Positions 35,974 through 45,517 of a stretch of 64,000 bases of DNA are shown here, piece by piece. The notes beneath the pieces are model-generated. The model was not told where the DNA came from and ran no database searches. It saw nothing but the letters and a program-made list of their open reading frames with translations. Made by a program: the position numbers and the translations under genes. This DNA is from Clostridia bacterium (GTDB lineage: Bacteria; Bacillota; Clostridia; UBA1381): NCBI GenBank assembly GCA_017621875.1, contig JAGASE010000002.1, forward strand, positions 1 through 64,000, given 5' to 3'. Each line of letters opens with the position of its first letter. Within the stretch, counting starts at the first letter, position 1.

Positions 35974-37497
35974 ATGTTTAAGAAATTATTTGCCGGTTTA
36001 TGTGCGGTCGTATTGTGGACAGCCTGTCTGCCGCAGGCATATGCCGATGTAGCGATTGCGTCTGTTGAACGCCGTTTTACAGGAAATATGATAAAAGATG
36101 CTGAGGTTGCAGAAGTGGAGAAGGAAGGCTTGGGCGGCACGATTTATAGGGTTGCATCGCAGTCCGGGAAAACCTTGGAGCAGCTGCTTAAAGACGGCAT
36201 GAGAGCACACGATGAGGTAGTTGACTTAAGTTCATTGAAGATGGCGAATACATCTGCTAACAGAACGCTTTTGGGTGATACCGTATGCAAGGTCTTATAT
36301 GAAAACTATGATATATTGGCAGTTACGTTATATGATAGAGAAACGGAGAACGGATACATAACCGGGATTGCACCGTATTACCTGTTTGATTCCGTAGAGG
36401 AGGACAAGGCTGCGATAGCCGAAATGCAGGAAAAAATTGAGTATTATAAAAGCCTGTCGGAAGATGTACCCGAAGATGACGGAAAGCTTTTGATTATACA
36501 TGACGCATTGGCGAGGGATAGCATATATGCACCTGATGAGCTTGTTGACAGCTTTGAAGCCAAGTATGAAATTTATGATGAGCACGGAAAGGACAATGTG
36601 CCGGAGGAAAGCAGATTTACATCGGAAGAGCTTGCCATGTTTTCCGCATATGGTATGCTGATAAATCAAAAAGCTGTATGTCAGGGCAATTCAATCGCAC
36701 TTGCAGCTATATGCGAGGAAATCGGAATTGAGGCTTCTTTTTGTTCAAGCGATAAAATGGAACACATTTGGAATATTATTAAGCTGAACGGAGAGTGGTA
36801 TCATGTCGATGAAACATGGAACGATCCTACGGTATCTCTCGGCGGAGTTTTGCAGACAGGAAGCTTCCATAACTATTTTCTTGTGTCGGACGATACCCTG
36901 CGGACCTTGGGACATGATGCTGATGACTGGGTGTTCTGGGCAGATGATGCAAATGTAGTATGTACCGATACGACGTATGAAAGCGGTCATATAATTAACG
37001 GAGATTATGTATATGAAGGAGTAAATTACGGCGGCTGGTACGGACTTGTTTCCTATGAAGACGGGCGGTATCGGACAGATATTTACGCAAATATGTATTA
37101 TTACGAAAATACCAGTCAGGGAGTAGAAGCAGGAATATATCTTCTGTTCGGAATGTTCGGGCAGCCGTTTTATTCAAATTCTATCATTTCTCCGGGAGCA
37201 ATGGCAACAGAGCTGCATGAGATGACTCTGACGAGCAGCAGTGGTACATCGACGGTTTATGATGTAATAATACTTTTTGCAAATGACGATTTTAAGGGAA
37301 GTGTGGACTGCATAGGAGCTGTGTATGGAGAGGATTGCTTTGAACGATGCTCAATCAATGAAGAAGTGTTCGGGGCTGTCGAATCGGGTGATTATGCCAT
37401 GCTGACATTGCCAAAGGGCAGAGCTTATCCGATGAAGATGTTCTTCTGGTATGCCGATACGCAGCAGCCTGTATGCGAAACAAGAACCTTGCCATAA
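35974..37497 (+). CDS. Secreted transglutaminase-like (papain-fold) protein
   Basis: 507 residues. A signal peptide (to about 24, ending QAYA) is followed by a helical region and a transglutaminase-like core at about 205-300. The presumed catalytic triad is visible: Cys in NQKAVCQGNS (about residue 235), His in MEHIWNII (about 263) and Asp in YHVDETWNDP (about 278). The C-terminal 200 residues are beta-rich and unrecognised. Bacterial members of this superfamily are mostly cysteine proteases or transamidases acting on wall or surface proteins; the substrate here is unknown. GGAGGG site before the ATG. It has its own promoter and terminator, so it is a single-gene unit. Confidence 0.8.
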   Translation: MFKKLFAGLCAVVLWTACLPQAYADVAIASVERRFTGNMIKDAEVAEVEKEGLGGTIYRVASQSGKTLEQLLKDGMRAHDEVVDLSSLKMANTSANRTLLGDTVCKVLYENYDILAVTLYDRETENGYITGIAPYYLFDSVEEDKAAIAEMQEKIEYYKSLSEDVPEDDGKLLIIHDALARDSIYAPDELVDSFEAKYEIYDEHGKDNVPEESRFTSEELAMFSAYGMLINQKAVCQGNSIALAAICEEIGIEASFCSSDKMEHIWNIIKLNGEWYHVDETWNDPTVSLGGVLQTGSFHNYFLVSDDTLRTLGHDADDWVFWADDANVVCTDTTYESGHIINGDYVYEGVNYGGWYGLVSYEDGRYRTDIYANMYYYENTSQGVEAGIYLLFGMFGQPFYSNSIISPGAMATELHEMTLTSSSGTSTVYDVIILFANDDFKGSVDCIGAVYGEDCFERCSINEEVFGAVESGDYAMLTLPKGRAYPMKMFFWYADTQQPVCETRTLP

Positions 37498-37526
37498 AAA
37501 GGGTACATTGAGTACTCTTTTTTGTT
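37498..37526 (+). terminator. Terminator of the transglutaminase-like gene
   Basis: Stem AGGGTAC / GTACTCT (one G-U pair) with a 5-nt loop, then TTTTTTG, directly after the stop codon. Confidence 0.65.
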
Positions 37527-37627
37527 AAAAAAATAATTTACAAAATTTTTGATATAATATGGACTTTTTGTAAAAAATGTAGTATTATATAGTTTGGAGC
37601 ATTATAATTGGAAAGGATTTATCATAA

Positions 37628-37969
37628 ATGGACAGATTAAAGATAATTGTTAAAGCACTTGATGATAAAAGGGCGGAAGACATTGATGTTCTGGAAATTT
37701 CAGAGCTTACGTCGTTAGGCGATTATTTCATAATCTGCTCCTGCTCGTCAAGCGTGCAGGTGAGAGCCTGTGCGAATGAGGCGGAGGAGAAAATGAAGGA
37801 GGCGGGCTTTGCACCGCTGCACATAGAGGGCTACCGCGGCGGAAGCTGGATATTGCTGGATTTTGACGATATTATAGTCCACATAATGGACAAGCAGACA
37901 CGAGAGTTTTATTCGCTTGAAAGACTATGGGACGACGCAAAGCATATAGATATAAATATTGAGGAATAG
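37628..37969 (+). CDS. rsfS: Ribosomal silencing factor RsfS (Iojap family)
   Basis: 113 residues, the family's usual length. Hallmarks are IDVLEISELTSLGDYFIICS near residue 20, HIEGYRGGSWILLDFDDIIVHIM at about 70-90, and REFYSLERLWDDA near the C-terminus. RsfS binds ribosomal protein uL14 and blocks subunit joining when nutrients are scarce. It is followed 41 bases later by leuS, a common pairing in Clostridia. Confidence 0.94.
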   Translation: MDRLKIIVKALDDKRAEDIDVLEISELTSLGDYFIICSCSSSVQVRACANEAEEKMKEAGFAPLHIEGYRGGSWILLDFDDIIVHIMDKQTREFYSLERLWDDAKHIDINIEE

Positions 37970-38010
37970 AAGAAAATTTCTATACAAAATAGAAAGGAAT
38001 GATTATACCG

Positions 38011-40422
38011 ATGAAAAACTACGACTACAAAAATATCGAGAAAAAATGGCAGGATATATGGGAAAAGGAGGGCTGCTTCCATGCAGAAAACGGCAGCAGC
38101 AAGGAGCCGTATTATGCCCTTATAGAGTTTCCGTATCCGTCGGGACAGGGACTTCACGTAGGACACCCGAGAAGCTATACCGCACTTGATATCCTGGCAA
38201 GAAAAAGAAGAATGCAGGGCTATAACGTGCTTTATCCAATCGGCTGGGACGCTTTCGGACTTCCGACCGAGAATTTTGCGATAAAGAACAAAATTCACCC
38301 CAAGCTTGTTACCGAAAAGAACGTGGCAAACTTTACGCGTCAGCTTAAAATGCTCGGCTTTTCGTTCGACTGGTCAAGAGAGGTAAACACAACCGACCCG
38401 TCATATTATAAATGGACGCAGTGGATTTTCCTGCAGCTTTTCAAAAAAGGTCTTGCATATAAGCAGGAAATGCCGATTAACTGGTGTACGGGCTGTAAGG
38501 TTGGTCTTTCTAACGAGGAGGTCGTAAACGGCGTGTGTGAACGCTGCGGCAGCGAGGTTGTGCAGAAGAGAAAGAGTCAGTGGATGCTCAAAATCACCGA
38601 GTACGCACAGCGTCTTATTGATGACCTTGACGAGGTTGACTATATTGAGCGTGTAAAAACGCAGCAGAAGAACTGGATAGGAAGAAGTGAGGGTGCGGAG
38701 GTTAAGTTTGAGCTGACCTCAGGCGACAGCGTGGTTGTATACACCACAAGATGCGATACGCTTTTCGGTGCAACCTATATGGTATTGTCGCCGGAGCATG
38801 ATTTGGTTGCAAAGCTTTTGCCGACTCTGGACAACAAGGACGAGGTAGAGGCATATATAAGCGAGGCTGCAAAGAAATCCGAGTTTGAAAGAACCGAGCT
38901 TGCAAAGGACAAAACAGGTGCACAGCTTAAGGGCGTGAACGCGATAAATCCTGTAACGGGAAAGGAAATTCCTGTATTCATTTCGGACTATGTGCTTGTA
39001 ACCTACGGAACGGGTGCGATTATGGCAGTTCCGGCACACGACTCGCGTGACTGGGATTTTGCGAAGAAGTTCAATCTCCCGATTATAGAGGTTGTAGGCG
39101 GTGGTGAGGACGTGCAAAAGGAGGCATACACCGACGTTTCAAGCGGCACAATGGTTAATTCGGGATTTTTGGACGGAATGAGCGTAAAAGAAGCAATTCC
39201 AGCAATGATAAAATATCTTGAGGAAAAGGGAATAGGAAAGAAAAAGGTAAACTACAAGCTTCGTGACTGGGTATTCTCTCGCCAGAGATACTGGGGTGAG
39301 CCTATTCCGCTGGTATATTGTGAAAAATGCGGCTGGGTACCGATTTCAGAAGACGAGCTTCCGCTTGAGCTTCCGGAGCTTGACACCTTTGAGCCGGGCG
39401 AAAACGGCGAATCACCGCTTGCAAAGGCAACCAACTGGATAAACACAACCTGTCCGCACTGCGGAGGCAAGGCTGTTCGCGAAACAGATACAATGCCGCA
39501 GTGGGCAGGCTCAAGCTGGTACTTCCTGCGATACATGGACCCGCATAACAATGACGCTTTGGCGTCCAAAGAGGCACTTTCCTACTGGTCACCTGTTGAT
39601 TGGTACAACGGAGGTATGGAGCATACAACGCTTCACCTTCTCTACTCACGTTTCTGGCATAAGTTCCTTTACGATATCGGCGTTGTGCCTACAAAGGAGC
39701 CGTATCAGAAGAGAACCTCGCATGGAATGATTCTGGGCGAAAACGGCGAGAAGATGTCAAAGTCACGCGGAAACGTTGTAAACCCGGACGAGGTTGTAAA
39801 CGACTACGGTGCAGACGCAGTTCGTACCTTTGAAATGTTTATCGGTGCGTTTGACCAGTCAACACCTTGGTCGGAAAAGGGCTTAAAGGGCTGCTACAAG
39901 TTCTTGGAGCGTGTATGGAATCTGCAGGATATGGTAACAGACGGCGAGGGATATTCACCGGCACTTGAAAAGGCTATTCATAAGACAATCAAAAAGGTCG
40001 GCGATGACTATGAAAAGATGAAGTATAACACCGCAATCGCAGCGATGATGAGCCTTGTAAACGATTTCTATAAAGCAGAGAGCATTACAAAGGACGACTA
40101 CTGCATACTTATCACACTCTTAAATCCTGTTGCTCCGCATATTACCGAGGAGCTTTGGGAGATATACGGACGTGGCGGACTTTTGGCAACAACTGAATGG
40201 CCGGAGTATGACGAGGCAAAGACGGTGGACGACGAAATCGAGCTGGTTGTTCAGGTCAACGGAAAAATTAAGGATAAAATTATGGTTGCAAACGGTGCAA
40301 GCCGTGAGGAAACAGAGGAAAAGGCCCTTTGTGCGGAAAAGGTCAAGGAGCTTATCGACGGAAAAACTGTCGTTAAGGTTATCTGTGTTCCGGGTAAGCT
40401 GGTTAACATCGTTGTAAAATAA
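38011..40422 (+). CDS. leuS: Leucyl-tRNA synthetase
   Basis: 803 residues from the ATG at 38011 ([18 protein letters not shown]); an ATG at 37999 sits on the AAAGGA site. Class Ia features in order: the HIGH-type motif in [19 protein letters not shown] (about 38-56), a zinc-type knuckle near 155-175 ([11 protein letters not shown]...CERCG), the CP1 editing domain (about 220-410), a second Cys cluster (CEKCGW...CPHCGGK), and KMSKS in [12 protein letters not shown] (about 575). The C-terminal anticodon-binding region follows. It charges tRNA-Leu. No T-box is visible in the short leader. Confidence 0.97.
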   Translation: MKNYDYKNIEKKWQDIWEKEGCFHAENGSSKEPYYALIEFPYPSGQGLHVGHPRSYTALDILARKRRMQGYNVLYPIGWDAFGLPTENFAIKNKIHPKLVTEKNVANFTRQLKMLGFSFDWSREVNTTDPSYYKWTQWIFLQLFKKGLAYKQEMPINWCTGCKVGLSNEEVVNGVCERCGSEVVQKRKSQWMLKITEYAQRLIDDLDEVDYIERVKTQQKNWIGRSEGAEVKFELTSGDSVVVYTTRCDTLFGATYMVLSPEHDLVAKLLPTLDNKDEVEAYISEAAKKSEFERTELAKDKTGAQLKGVNAINPVTGKEIPVFISDYVLVTYGTGAIMAVPAHDSRDWDFAKKFNLPIIEVVGGGEDVQKEAYTDVSSGTMVNSGFLDGMSVKEAIPAMIKYLEEKGIGKKKVNYKLRDWVFSRQRYWGEPIPLVYCEKCGWVPISEDELPLELPELDTFEPGENGESPLAKATNWINTTCPHCGGKAVRETDTMPQWAGSSWYFLRYMDPHNNDALASKEALSYWSPVDWYNGGMEHTTLHLLYSRFWHKFLYDIGVVPTKEPYQKRTSHGMILGENGEKMSKSRGNVVNPDEVVNDYGADAVRTFEMFIGAFDQSTPWSEKGLKGCYKFLERVWNLQDMVTDGEGYSPALEKAIHKTIKKVGDDYEKMKYNTAIAAMMSLVNDFYKAESITKDDYCILITLLNPVAPHITEELWEIYGRGGLLATTEWPEYDEAKTVDDEIELVVQVNGKIKDKIMVANGASREETEEKALCAEKVKELIDGKTVVKVICVPGKLVNIVVK

Positions 40423-40429
40423 ATTATTG

Positions 40430-40463
40430 CGGGCGGGTTTTGATTTCATCAAGCCCGCTTTCA
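40430..40463 (+). terminator. Weak terminator-like hairpin after leuS
   Basis: GCGGGC / GCCCGC stem around an 18-nt loop, followed only by TTTC. Position after the stop suggests a leaky terminator. Confidence 0.4.
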
Positions 40464-40493
40464 AAATTATCATATGAAAAGAGGTAATATAAC

Positions 40494-40637
40494 GTGAAAA
40501 ATAAGCGTGGCATCTCACTGCTTTTTGCCCGTAGCAGTACCAACGAACGGCTCGGCTCGCTGCAAAGCAGTAATCTGCTTGCTTCTTTTCCGCGTTACAA
40601 TTTATGCCGCCAAAAAAGCGGCGGAATGGAGGACTAA
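40494..40637 (+). CDS. Small open reading frame (47 codons) directly upstream of htpG
   Basis: GTG at 40494 with an AAAGAGGTAA site upstream; stop TAA at 40635-40637, one base before the htpG ATG. The basic, Ser/Leu-rich product starts MKNKRGISLLFARSSTNERL and has no recognisable domain. Its codon use and GC content differ from the neighbours, and it contains several short inverted repeats (e.g. AGCAG/CTGCT). It could be a leader peptide coupled to htpG, but it may also be a dispersed intergenic repeat that happens to be open. I favour neither strongly. Confidence 0.3.
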   Translation: MKNKRGISLLFARSSTNERLGSLQSSNLLASFPRYNLCRQKSGGMED

Positions 40638-40638
40638 A

Positions 40639-42480
40639 ATGGCAAAGGGAAATATTTCGGTTAATTCGGAAAATATTTTTCCGGTAATCAAAAAATGGCT
40701 TTATTCCGATAAGGACATCTTTCTGCGTGAGCTTGTATCAAATGCATGCGATGCTATCACAAAGCTGAAAAAGCTTTCGGGAATAGGCGAGGCAAAGATA
40801 AATGCAGACGAGGCTTTTCGTATTGACGTTGTTATCGATAAGGAGAACAAAAAGCTCATTATCGAGGATAACGGTATCGGAATGACTAAGGAGGAAGTAG
40901 AAAAGTATATCACAGATATAGCTTTTTCGGGTGCAACAGACTTTTTGGAAAAGTACAAGGACGAGGAGGACAAAAATACACAGATTATCGGTCACTTCGG
41001 ACTTGGCTTTTATTCAGCATTTATGCCGAGTGAGAAGGTGGAGATTGAAACGCTTTCCTATATTGAGGGTGCAAAGGCGGTTAAGTGGTCCTGCGACGGC
41101 GGCATGACATATGAAATTGATGAATGTGATAAAGCTGATAGGGGAACAAAAATTATACTTACCATCGCAGAGGATTCCAAGGAATTTTTGGAGGAATACA
41201 CTGTAAGGTCGGTGTTGTCAAAGTACTGCTCATTTATTCCTGTTGAAATCTATTTAACAGTTGAAGGCAGCGAGGAAAATAAGGACGCAGACGGAAACGT
41301 AATTCCGGAAAAACCGATAAACGACACCACACCGCTTTGGATGAAGACACCAAAGGACTGCACCGATGAGGAATATAAGCAGTTCTACACCAAGGTGTTT
41401 ATGGACTTTAACGAGCCGCTTTTCTGGATACACTTAAATGTGGACTTCCCATTTAACTTAAAGGGAATACTGTATTTCCCGAAGATAAACCACGAATTTG
41501 CCGCAAATGAGGGACAGATAAAGCTTTTCAATAATCAAGTGTTTGTTGCGGACAACGTAAAAGAGGTAATTCCTGAATTTTTGATGCTCTTAAAGGGTGT
41601 TATTGATTGCCCCGACCTTCCGCTTAATGTTTCAAGAAGCTTTTTGCAGAATGACGGATATGTTAAAAAGATTTCCGCACATATCACAAAAAAGGTTGCC
41701 GACAAGCTGAAGGAAATCTACACAAAGCAGCGTGAGGATTACGACCGCTACTGGGAGGATATTAATGTATTCATCAAGTACGGCTGTATGCGTGATGAAA
41801 AGTTCTATGAAAAGGTTAAGGATTACATTATCTATAAGAATCTTGACGGAAAATACTTAACTCTTCCTGAATATCTTGATGGCAAGGACAGCAAGGACGT
41901 CTATTATGTCACCGATGAAAAGCTGCAGTCTCAGTATATCAATATGTTCCGCGAGCAAGGGCTTGATGCTGTGATTTTGCCGACAATGATGGACACACAC
42001 TTTATTTCCTTTGCAGAAATGAAGGAGGAAGGCGTTAAGTTTAAGCGTATAGATTCTTCTATTTCGGAAAATGTGGCAGAAAATCAAGAGACAGATGAGG
42101 AATTTAACAATAAGCTGATTGAAATTTTCAAAGAGGATATTTCGGACGAAGCCTTGAAAATTGAGGTTCAGACACTTAAAAATGCGGATACCTCAGCGGT
42201 TATTCTGCTTTCGGAAGAATCAAGACGTATGCAGGAAATGTACCGCTCATACGGTCAGCAGTTTGCAGGCATGAGCGAAATGTTCAAGGACGAGCTTACG
42301 CTGGTTTTAAATGCGGCTAATCCGATGATAAAGAAGGTTGTAACACTTGACGGCGAGGATAGAAAAATGGTTTGCGAGCATATTTATGACCTCGCAATGC
42401 TCTGCCATAAGCCGCTTTCGGCAGAGAGAATGACAGAGTTTGTAAAAAGGAGCAATAAGCTTATCGAAAAGGCAATATAA
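40639..42480 (+). CDS. htpG: HSP90-family chaperone HtpG
   Basis: 613 residues from the ATG at 40639, with TGGAGGAC upstream; the frame is open 44 codons further but that part matches no HtpG. GHKL ATPase motifs: LRELVSNACDAITKLK, IEDNGIGMTKEEV and IIGHFGLGFYSAF in the N-terminal domain. The middle domain contains FMDFNEPLFWIHLNVDFPF and LPLNVSRSFLQND. The C-terminal dimerisation domain is complete. It assists late folding of client proteins. A strong terminator follows, so it is probably a one-gene unit or coupled to the small frame upstream. No CIRCE element is seen. Confidence 0.96.
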   Translation: MAKGNISVNSENIFPVIKKWLYSDKDIFLRELVSNACDAITKLKKLSGIGEAKINADEAFRIDVVIDKENKKLIIEDNGIGMTKEEVEKYITDIAFSGATDFLEKYKDEEDKNTQIIGHFGLGFYSAFMPSEKVEIETLSYIEGAKAVKWSCDGGMTYEIDECDKADRGTKIILTIAEDSKEFLEEYTVRSVLSKYCSFIPVEIYLTVEGSEENKDADGNVIPEKPINDTTPLWMKTPKDCTDEEYKQFYTKVFMDFNEPLFWIHLNVDFPFNLKGILYFPKINHEFAANEGQIKLFNNQVFVADNVKEVIPEFLMLLKGVIDCPDLPLNVSRSFLQNDGYVKKISAHITKKVADKLKEIYTKQREDYDRYWEDINVFIKYGCMRDEKFYEKVKDYIIYKNLDGKYLTLPEYLDGKDSKDVYYVTDEKLQSQYINMFREQGLDAVILPTMMDTHFISFAEMKEEGVKFKRIDSSISENVAENQETDEEFNNKLIEIFKEDISDEALKIEVQTLKNADTSAVILLSEESRRMQEMYRSYGQQFAGMSEMFKDELTLVLNAANPMIKKVVTLDGEDRKMVCEHIYDLAMLCHKPLSAERMTEFVKRSNKLIEKAI

Positions 42481-42498
42481 AAAGCTTAAACGTTATAA

Positions 42499-42534
42499 AA
42501 AGTGTACGGTGCTATATTTGCCGTACACTTTTTG
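42499..42534. terminator. Convergent terminator between htpG and the small minus-strand gene
   Basis: AAAAGTGTACGG / CCGTACACTTTTT stem with an 11-nt loop, A-run on the left and T-run on the right, so it can stop both htpG and the opposing gene. Confidence 0.85.
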
Positions 42535-42702
42535 TTATTCGATGATTTCGTATTCAAAATTTTCCCAATGCAGCTTTGTGCCGAGGTCTGTGCCGGGCGG
42601 CAGAAGAGCTAAGGCGATAAAAATTTCCTTTCCGTCCTCAAGATTTTTGAGTATTGCATATTCACCCTCAATACGCTCTGTAATGTAGTCCATAGGCTTC
42701 AT
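42535..42702 (-). CDS. Small DUF3006-like protein (55 aa)
   Basis: ATG at 42702 with GGAGGTG a few bases upstream; stop at 42535-42537. The product (MKPMDYITERIEGEYAILKN...IALALLPPGTDLG) has the R-I-E-G-x-x-A-x-(L/V) opening and L-L-P-x-G-(T/A) block of small DUF3006 proteins, a beta-barrel-like family of unknown role common in Clostridia. No signal peptide in this copy. It ends against the shared terminator with htpG. Confidence 0.75.
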   Translation of the reverse strand: MKPMDYITERIEGEYAILKNLEDGKEIFIALALLPPGTDLGTKLHWENFEYEIIE

Positions 42703-42765
42703 AGTGTTTCACCTCCGTCTTTTACGCATTTTATCATAAATTTACCTGTTTTGCAATCATAAATA

Positions 42766-42794
42766 TTGACAGCAAAGGAAATTTGCTATATAAT
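42766..42794 (+). promoter_or_regulatory. Consensus sigma-A promoter of the alaS operon
   Basis: TTGACA (42766-42771), 17-bp spacer, TATAAT (42789-42794). The leader of about 80 nt contains a small TCGGG/CCCGA hairpin; I see no T-box specifier or antiterminator. Confidence 0.88.
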
Positions 42795-42880
42795 AAATAG
42801 GATAAAATGGCATAAGTTCGGGTACGCCCCGATGTGAAGCATACGAAAAGAAAATCAATATACAGAAAGGCTATGAAGTG

Positions 42881-45514
42881 ATGGAAAAATACGGAGTAAA
42901 TGAAATAAGAGAGAAATTTTTAAGCTTTTTCGAGTCGAAGGGCTGTTTAAGACTGGGCAGTTTTTCGCTCGTACCAAAGAATGACGCGAGTCTTCTTTTG
43001 ATAAATTCGGGTATGGCACCGATGAAAAAGTGGTTTACAGGAGCGGAAATTCCGCCGAAAAAGCGTGTAACAACCTGTCAGAAGTGTATCCGTACACCCG
43101 ATATTGAGTGTGTAGGAAAAACTGCACGTCACGGCACATTTTTTGAAATGCTCGGAAACTTCTCCTTCGGCGATTATTTCAAGCATGAGGCAATCGCATG
43201 GGGCTGGGAATTTTTGACCGAGGTTATGGGAATCCCTGCCGATAAGCTGTGGATTACGGTTTACGAGGAGGACGACGAGGCAAGGGATATCTGGATTAAC
43301 GAAATCGGCGTAAATCCTGAGCGTGTTGTAAGAATGGGCAAGGCAGATAACTTCTGGGAGCATGGTACAGGTCCATGCGGTCCATGCTCGGAAATCCACG
43401 TTGACCGCGGCGAGGAATACAGCTGCGGACCGGACTGCAAGCTTGGCTGCGACTGCGACCGCTTTATGGAGGTATGGAATCTGGTATTTACGCAGTTCGA
43501 CAAGGACGAGGACGGCAACTATAACCGTCTTGCAAATCCGAATATTGATACAGGTATGGGACTTGAGCGTTTGGCGGCAATTATGCAGGGCGTGGAAAAT
43601 CTCTTTGAGGTTGATACTGTAAGAAATATCATGAACCACATTTCTAAAATTGCCGGAGTGGAATACAAAAAGGACGATAAGACCGACGTTTCGCTGCGAG
43701 TTATCACCGACCATATCCGAAGCACTGTTATGATGGTTTCGGACGGCGTTATCCCGTCAAACGAGGGCAGAGGCTATGTTTTAAGACGTCTTCTCCGCCG
43801 TGCTGCACGTCACGGAAAGCTGCTTAATATAAAGGGCGAATTTTTATATGAGGTTGCCGATACCGTTATTGACGAATCACATCAGGGCTATCCTGAGCTT
43901 GCGGAAAAGCGTGAGTACATCAAGAAAATTATCAGAATTGAAGAGGAGCGTTTTGCAAAAACTATTGATAACGGCTTATCAATTCTGAACGACTATATTG
44001 AACAAATGAAGAAAAACGGCGAGAGTGTTCTTGCCGGAGATAAGGCATTTAAGCTCAACGATACCTACGGTTTCCCAATTGACCTGACTGTTGAAATCTG
44101 CGAGGAGGCAGGACTTTCGGTTGACCGCGAGGGCTATGAAAAGGAGCTTGCGGTACAAAAGGAAACGGCAAGAAATGCCCGTAAGGACGGCTCAAGCTGG
44201 GAGGACAACGAAAGCTACAGCTTTGATGATGCACAGCCTACCGAATTTGTGGGCTATGATACGCTTATGGCAGAATCGGAAATTGTCGGCATTGCGGCAG
44301 AGGGCGAGACTGCATCGGAAATTCGCGAGGGTGAAAATGGCATAATTGTAACCGCAGCTACTCCGTTTTATGCGGAAATGGGCGGTCAGGCAGGCGATAT
44401 CGGAAAAATCATCAAAAACGGTGCTGAGGCACGCATTATCGATACCAAAAAGAACGGCAACGGAATTTATATGCATATTGCAAAGGTTTTGTGCGGAAGC
44501 TTTTCAGGCGGCGATAAGGTAACGCTTAAGGTCTGCGGCAAAAACAGAACTGCAATCGGCAGAAACCACAGTGCTACGCATCTTTTGCATAAGGCACTCA
44601 AGGAGGTTTTGGGCGACCATGTTGCCCAGGCAGGCTCTGAGGTTAACGCAAAGCACCTGCGTTTTGACTTCTCGCACTTTGAGGCGATGACTACCGAACA
44701 GCTTTTAGATGCTGAGAAAAAGGTAAACGACGCAATTCTTTCGGCACTTCCAATAACTGTACGCGAGCTGCCGATTGACGAGGCTAAAAAGCTGGGTGCC
44801 GAGGCACAGTTCGGCGAAAAATACGGAGATGTAGTACGAGTTGTATCAATGGGCGATTACTCGGTTGAGTTCTGCGGCGGTACACACCTTACAAATACAT
44901 CAGGTATCGGACTTTTCAAGCTGATATCGGAATCGGGCGTTGCTGCAGGTACAAGACGTATCGAGGCGGTAACAGGCGAGGGCGTGCTTGAATATATTGC
45001 TAAAAAGGACGCACTTATCGAGAGAACGGCTGCGGCACTTAAGGCAAACAACATAAATGAAATCGATATGAAGGCAGAGCAGCTTTCGCAGGAGGTTAAG
45101 GACGTTAAGAAAAAGCTTGAAGCACTTAACGCAAAAATGGCGTCCGGAAAGCTTGACGATGTGCTTAAAAATAAGGTTGAAATCGGCGGTATCACCGTTG
45201 TTTGCGGACGTGTTGACGGTCTTGCAGCAGGAGATTTGCGTACTTTAGGCGACAGCCTTAAGGATAAGATAGGCTGCGGAATTGCGGTATTGGCTTCACA
45301 TAGTGAGGATAAGATTGCATTTTTGGCAACTGCAACAAAGGATGCTGTTGCAAAGGGAGTTCATGCAGGCATGGTAATCAAGCAGATAACTCAGATAGCA
45401 GGCGGTTCAGGCGGCGGAAAGCCGGATATGGCACAGGGCGGCGGAAAGGACGAAAGCAAAATTTCCGAGGCACTTTCTAAAGTAAACAGCATTATAGAGG
45501 CACAATTAGGTTAA
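42881..45514 (+). CDS. alaS: Alanyl-tRNA synthetase
   Basis: 877 residues from the ATG at 42881; the adjacent GTG at 42878 is also possible. Class II catalytic core: INSGMAPMKKWFTG, RVTTCQKCIRTPDIE, FFEMLGNFSFGDYFKHEAI, and DTGMGLERLAAIMQG. The editing domain carries HSATHLLH and the C-x3-H zinc motif CGGTHLTNTSGIG, and the C-terminal DHHA1 domain ends GGSGGGKPDMAQGGGKD. It charges and proofreads tRNA-Ala. First gene of a tight series to truB (3 bases downstream). Confidence 0.97.
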   Translation: MEKYGVNEIREKFLSFFESKGCLRLGSFSLVPKNDASLLLINSGMAPMKKWFTGAEIPPKKRVTTCQKCIRTPDIECVGKTARHGTFFEMLGNFSFGDYFKHEAIAWGWEFLTEVMGIPADKLWITVYEEDDEARDIWINEIGVNPERVVRMGKADNFWEHGTGPCGPCSEIHVDRGEEYSCGPDCKLGCDCDRFMEVWNLVFTQFDKDEDGNYNRLANPNIDTGMGLERLAAIMQGVENLFEVDTVRNIMNHISKIAGVEYKKDDKTDVSLRVITDHIRSTVMMVSDGVIPSNEGRGYVLRRLLRRAARHGKLLNIKGEFLYEVADTVIDESHQGYPELAEKREYIKKIIRIEEERFAKTIDNGLSILNDYIEQMKKNGESVLAGDKAFKLNDTYGFPIDLTVEICEEAGLSVDREGYEKELAVQKETARNARKDGSSWEDNESYSFDDAQPTEFVGYDTLMAESEIVGIAAEGETASEIREGENGIIVTAATPFYAEMGGQAGDIGKIIKNGAEARIIDTKKNGNGIYMHIAKVLCGSFSGGDKVTLKVCGKNRTAIGRNHSATHLLHKALKEVLGDHVAQAGSEVNAKHLRFDFSHFEAMTTEQLLDAEKKVNDAILSALPITVRELPIDEAKKLGAEAQFGEKYGDVVRVVSMGDYSVEFCGGTHLTNTSGIGLFKLISESGVAAGTRRIEAVTGEGVLEYIAKKDALIERTAAALKANNINEIDMKAEQLSQEVKDVKKKLEALNAKMASGKLDDVLKNKVEIGGITVVCGRVDGLAAGDLRTLGDSLKDKIGCGIAVLASHSEDKIAFLATATKDAVAKGVHAGMVIKQITQIAGGSGGGKPDMAQGGGKDESKISEALSKVNSIIEAQLG

Positions 45515-45517
45515 AAT

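Noticed and set aside
40507-40638. Longer htpG start
   Set aside because: The extra 44 residues match no HtpG; the ATG at 40639 has a good ribosome site and the family N-terminus.
42795-42880. T-box leader for alaS
   Set aside because: The leader is only about 80 nt and shows no specifier loop, T-box sequence or terminator/antiterminator pair; the leuS leader is shorter still.
42947-43714. 255-codon minus-strand frame inside alaS
   Set aside because: Antisense to the conserved class II core; composition is typical of a shadow frame.
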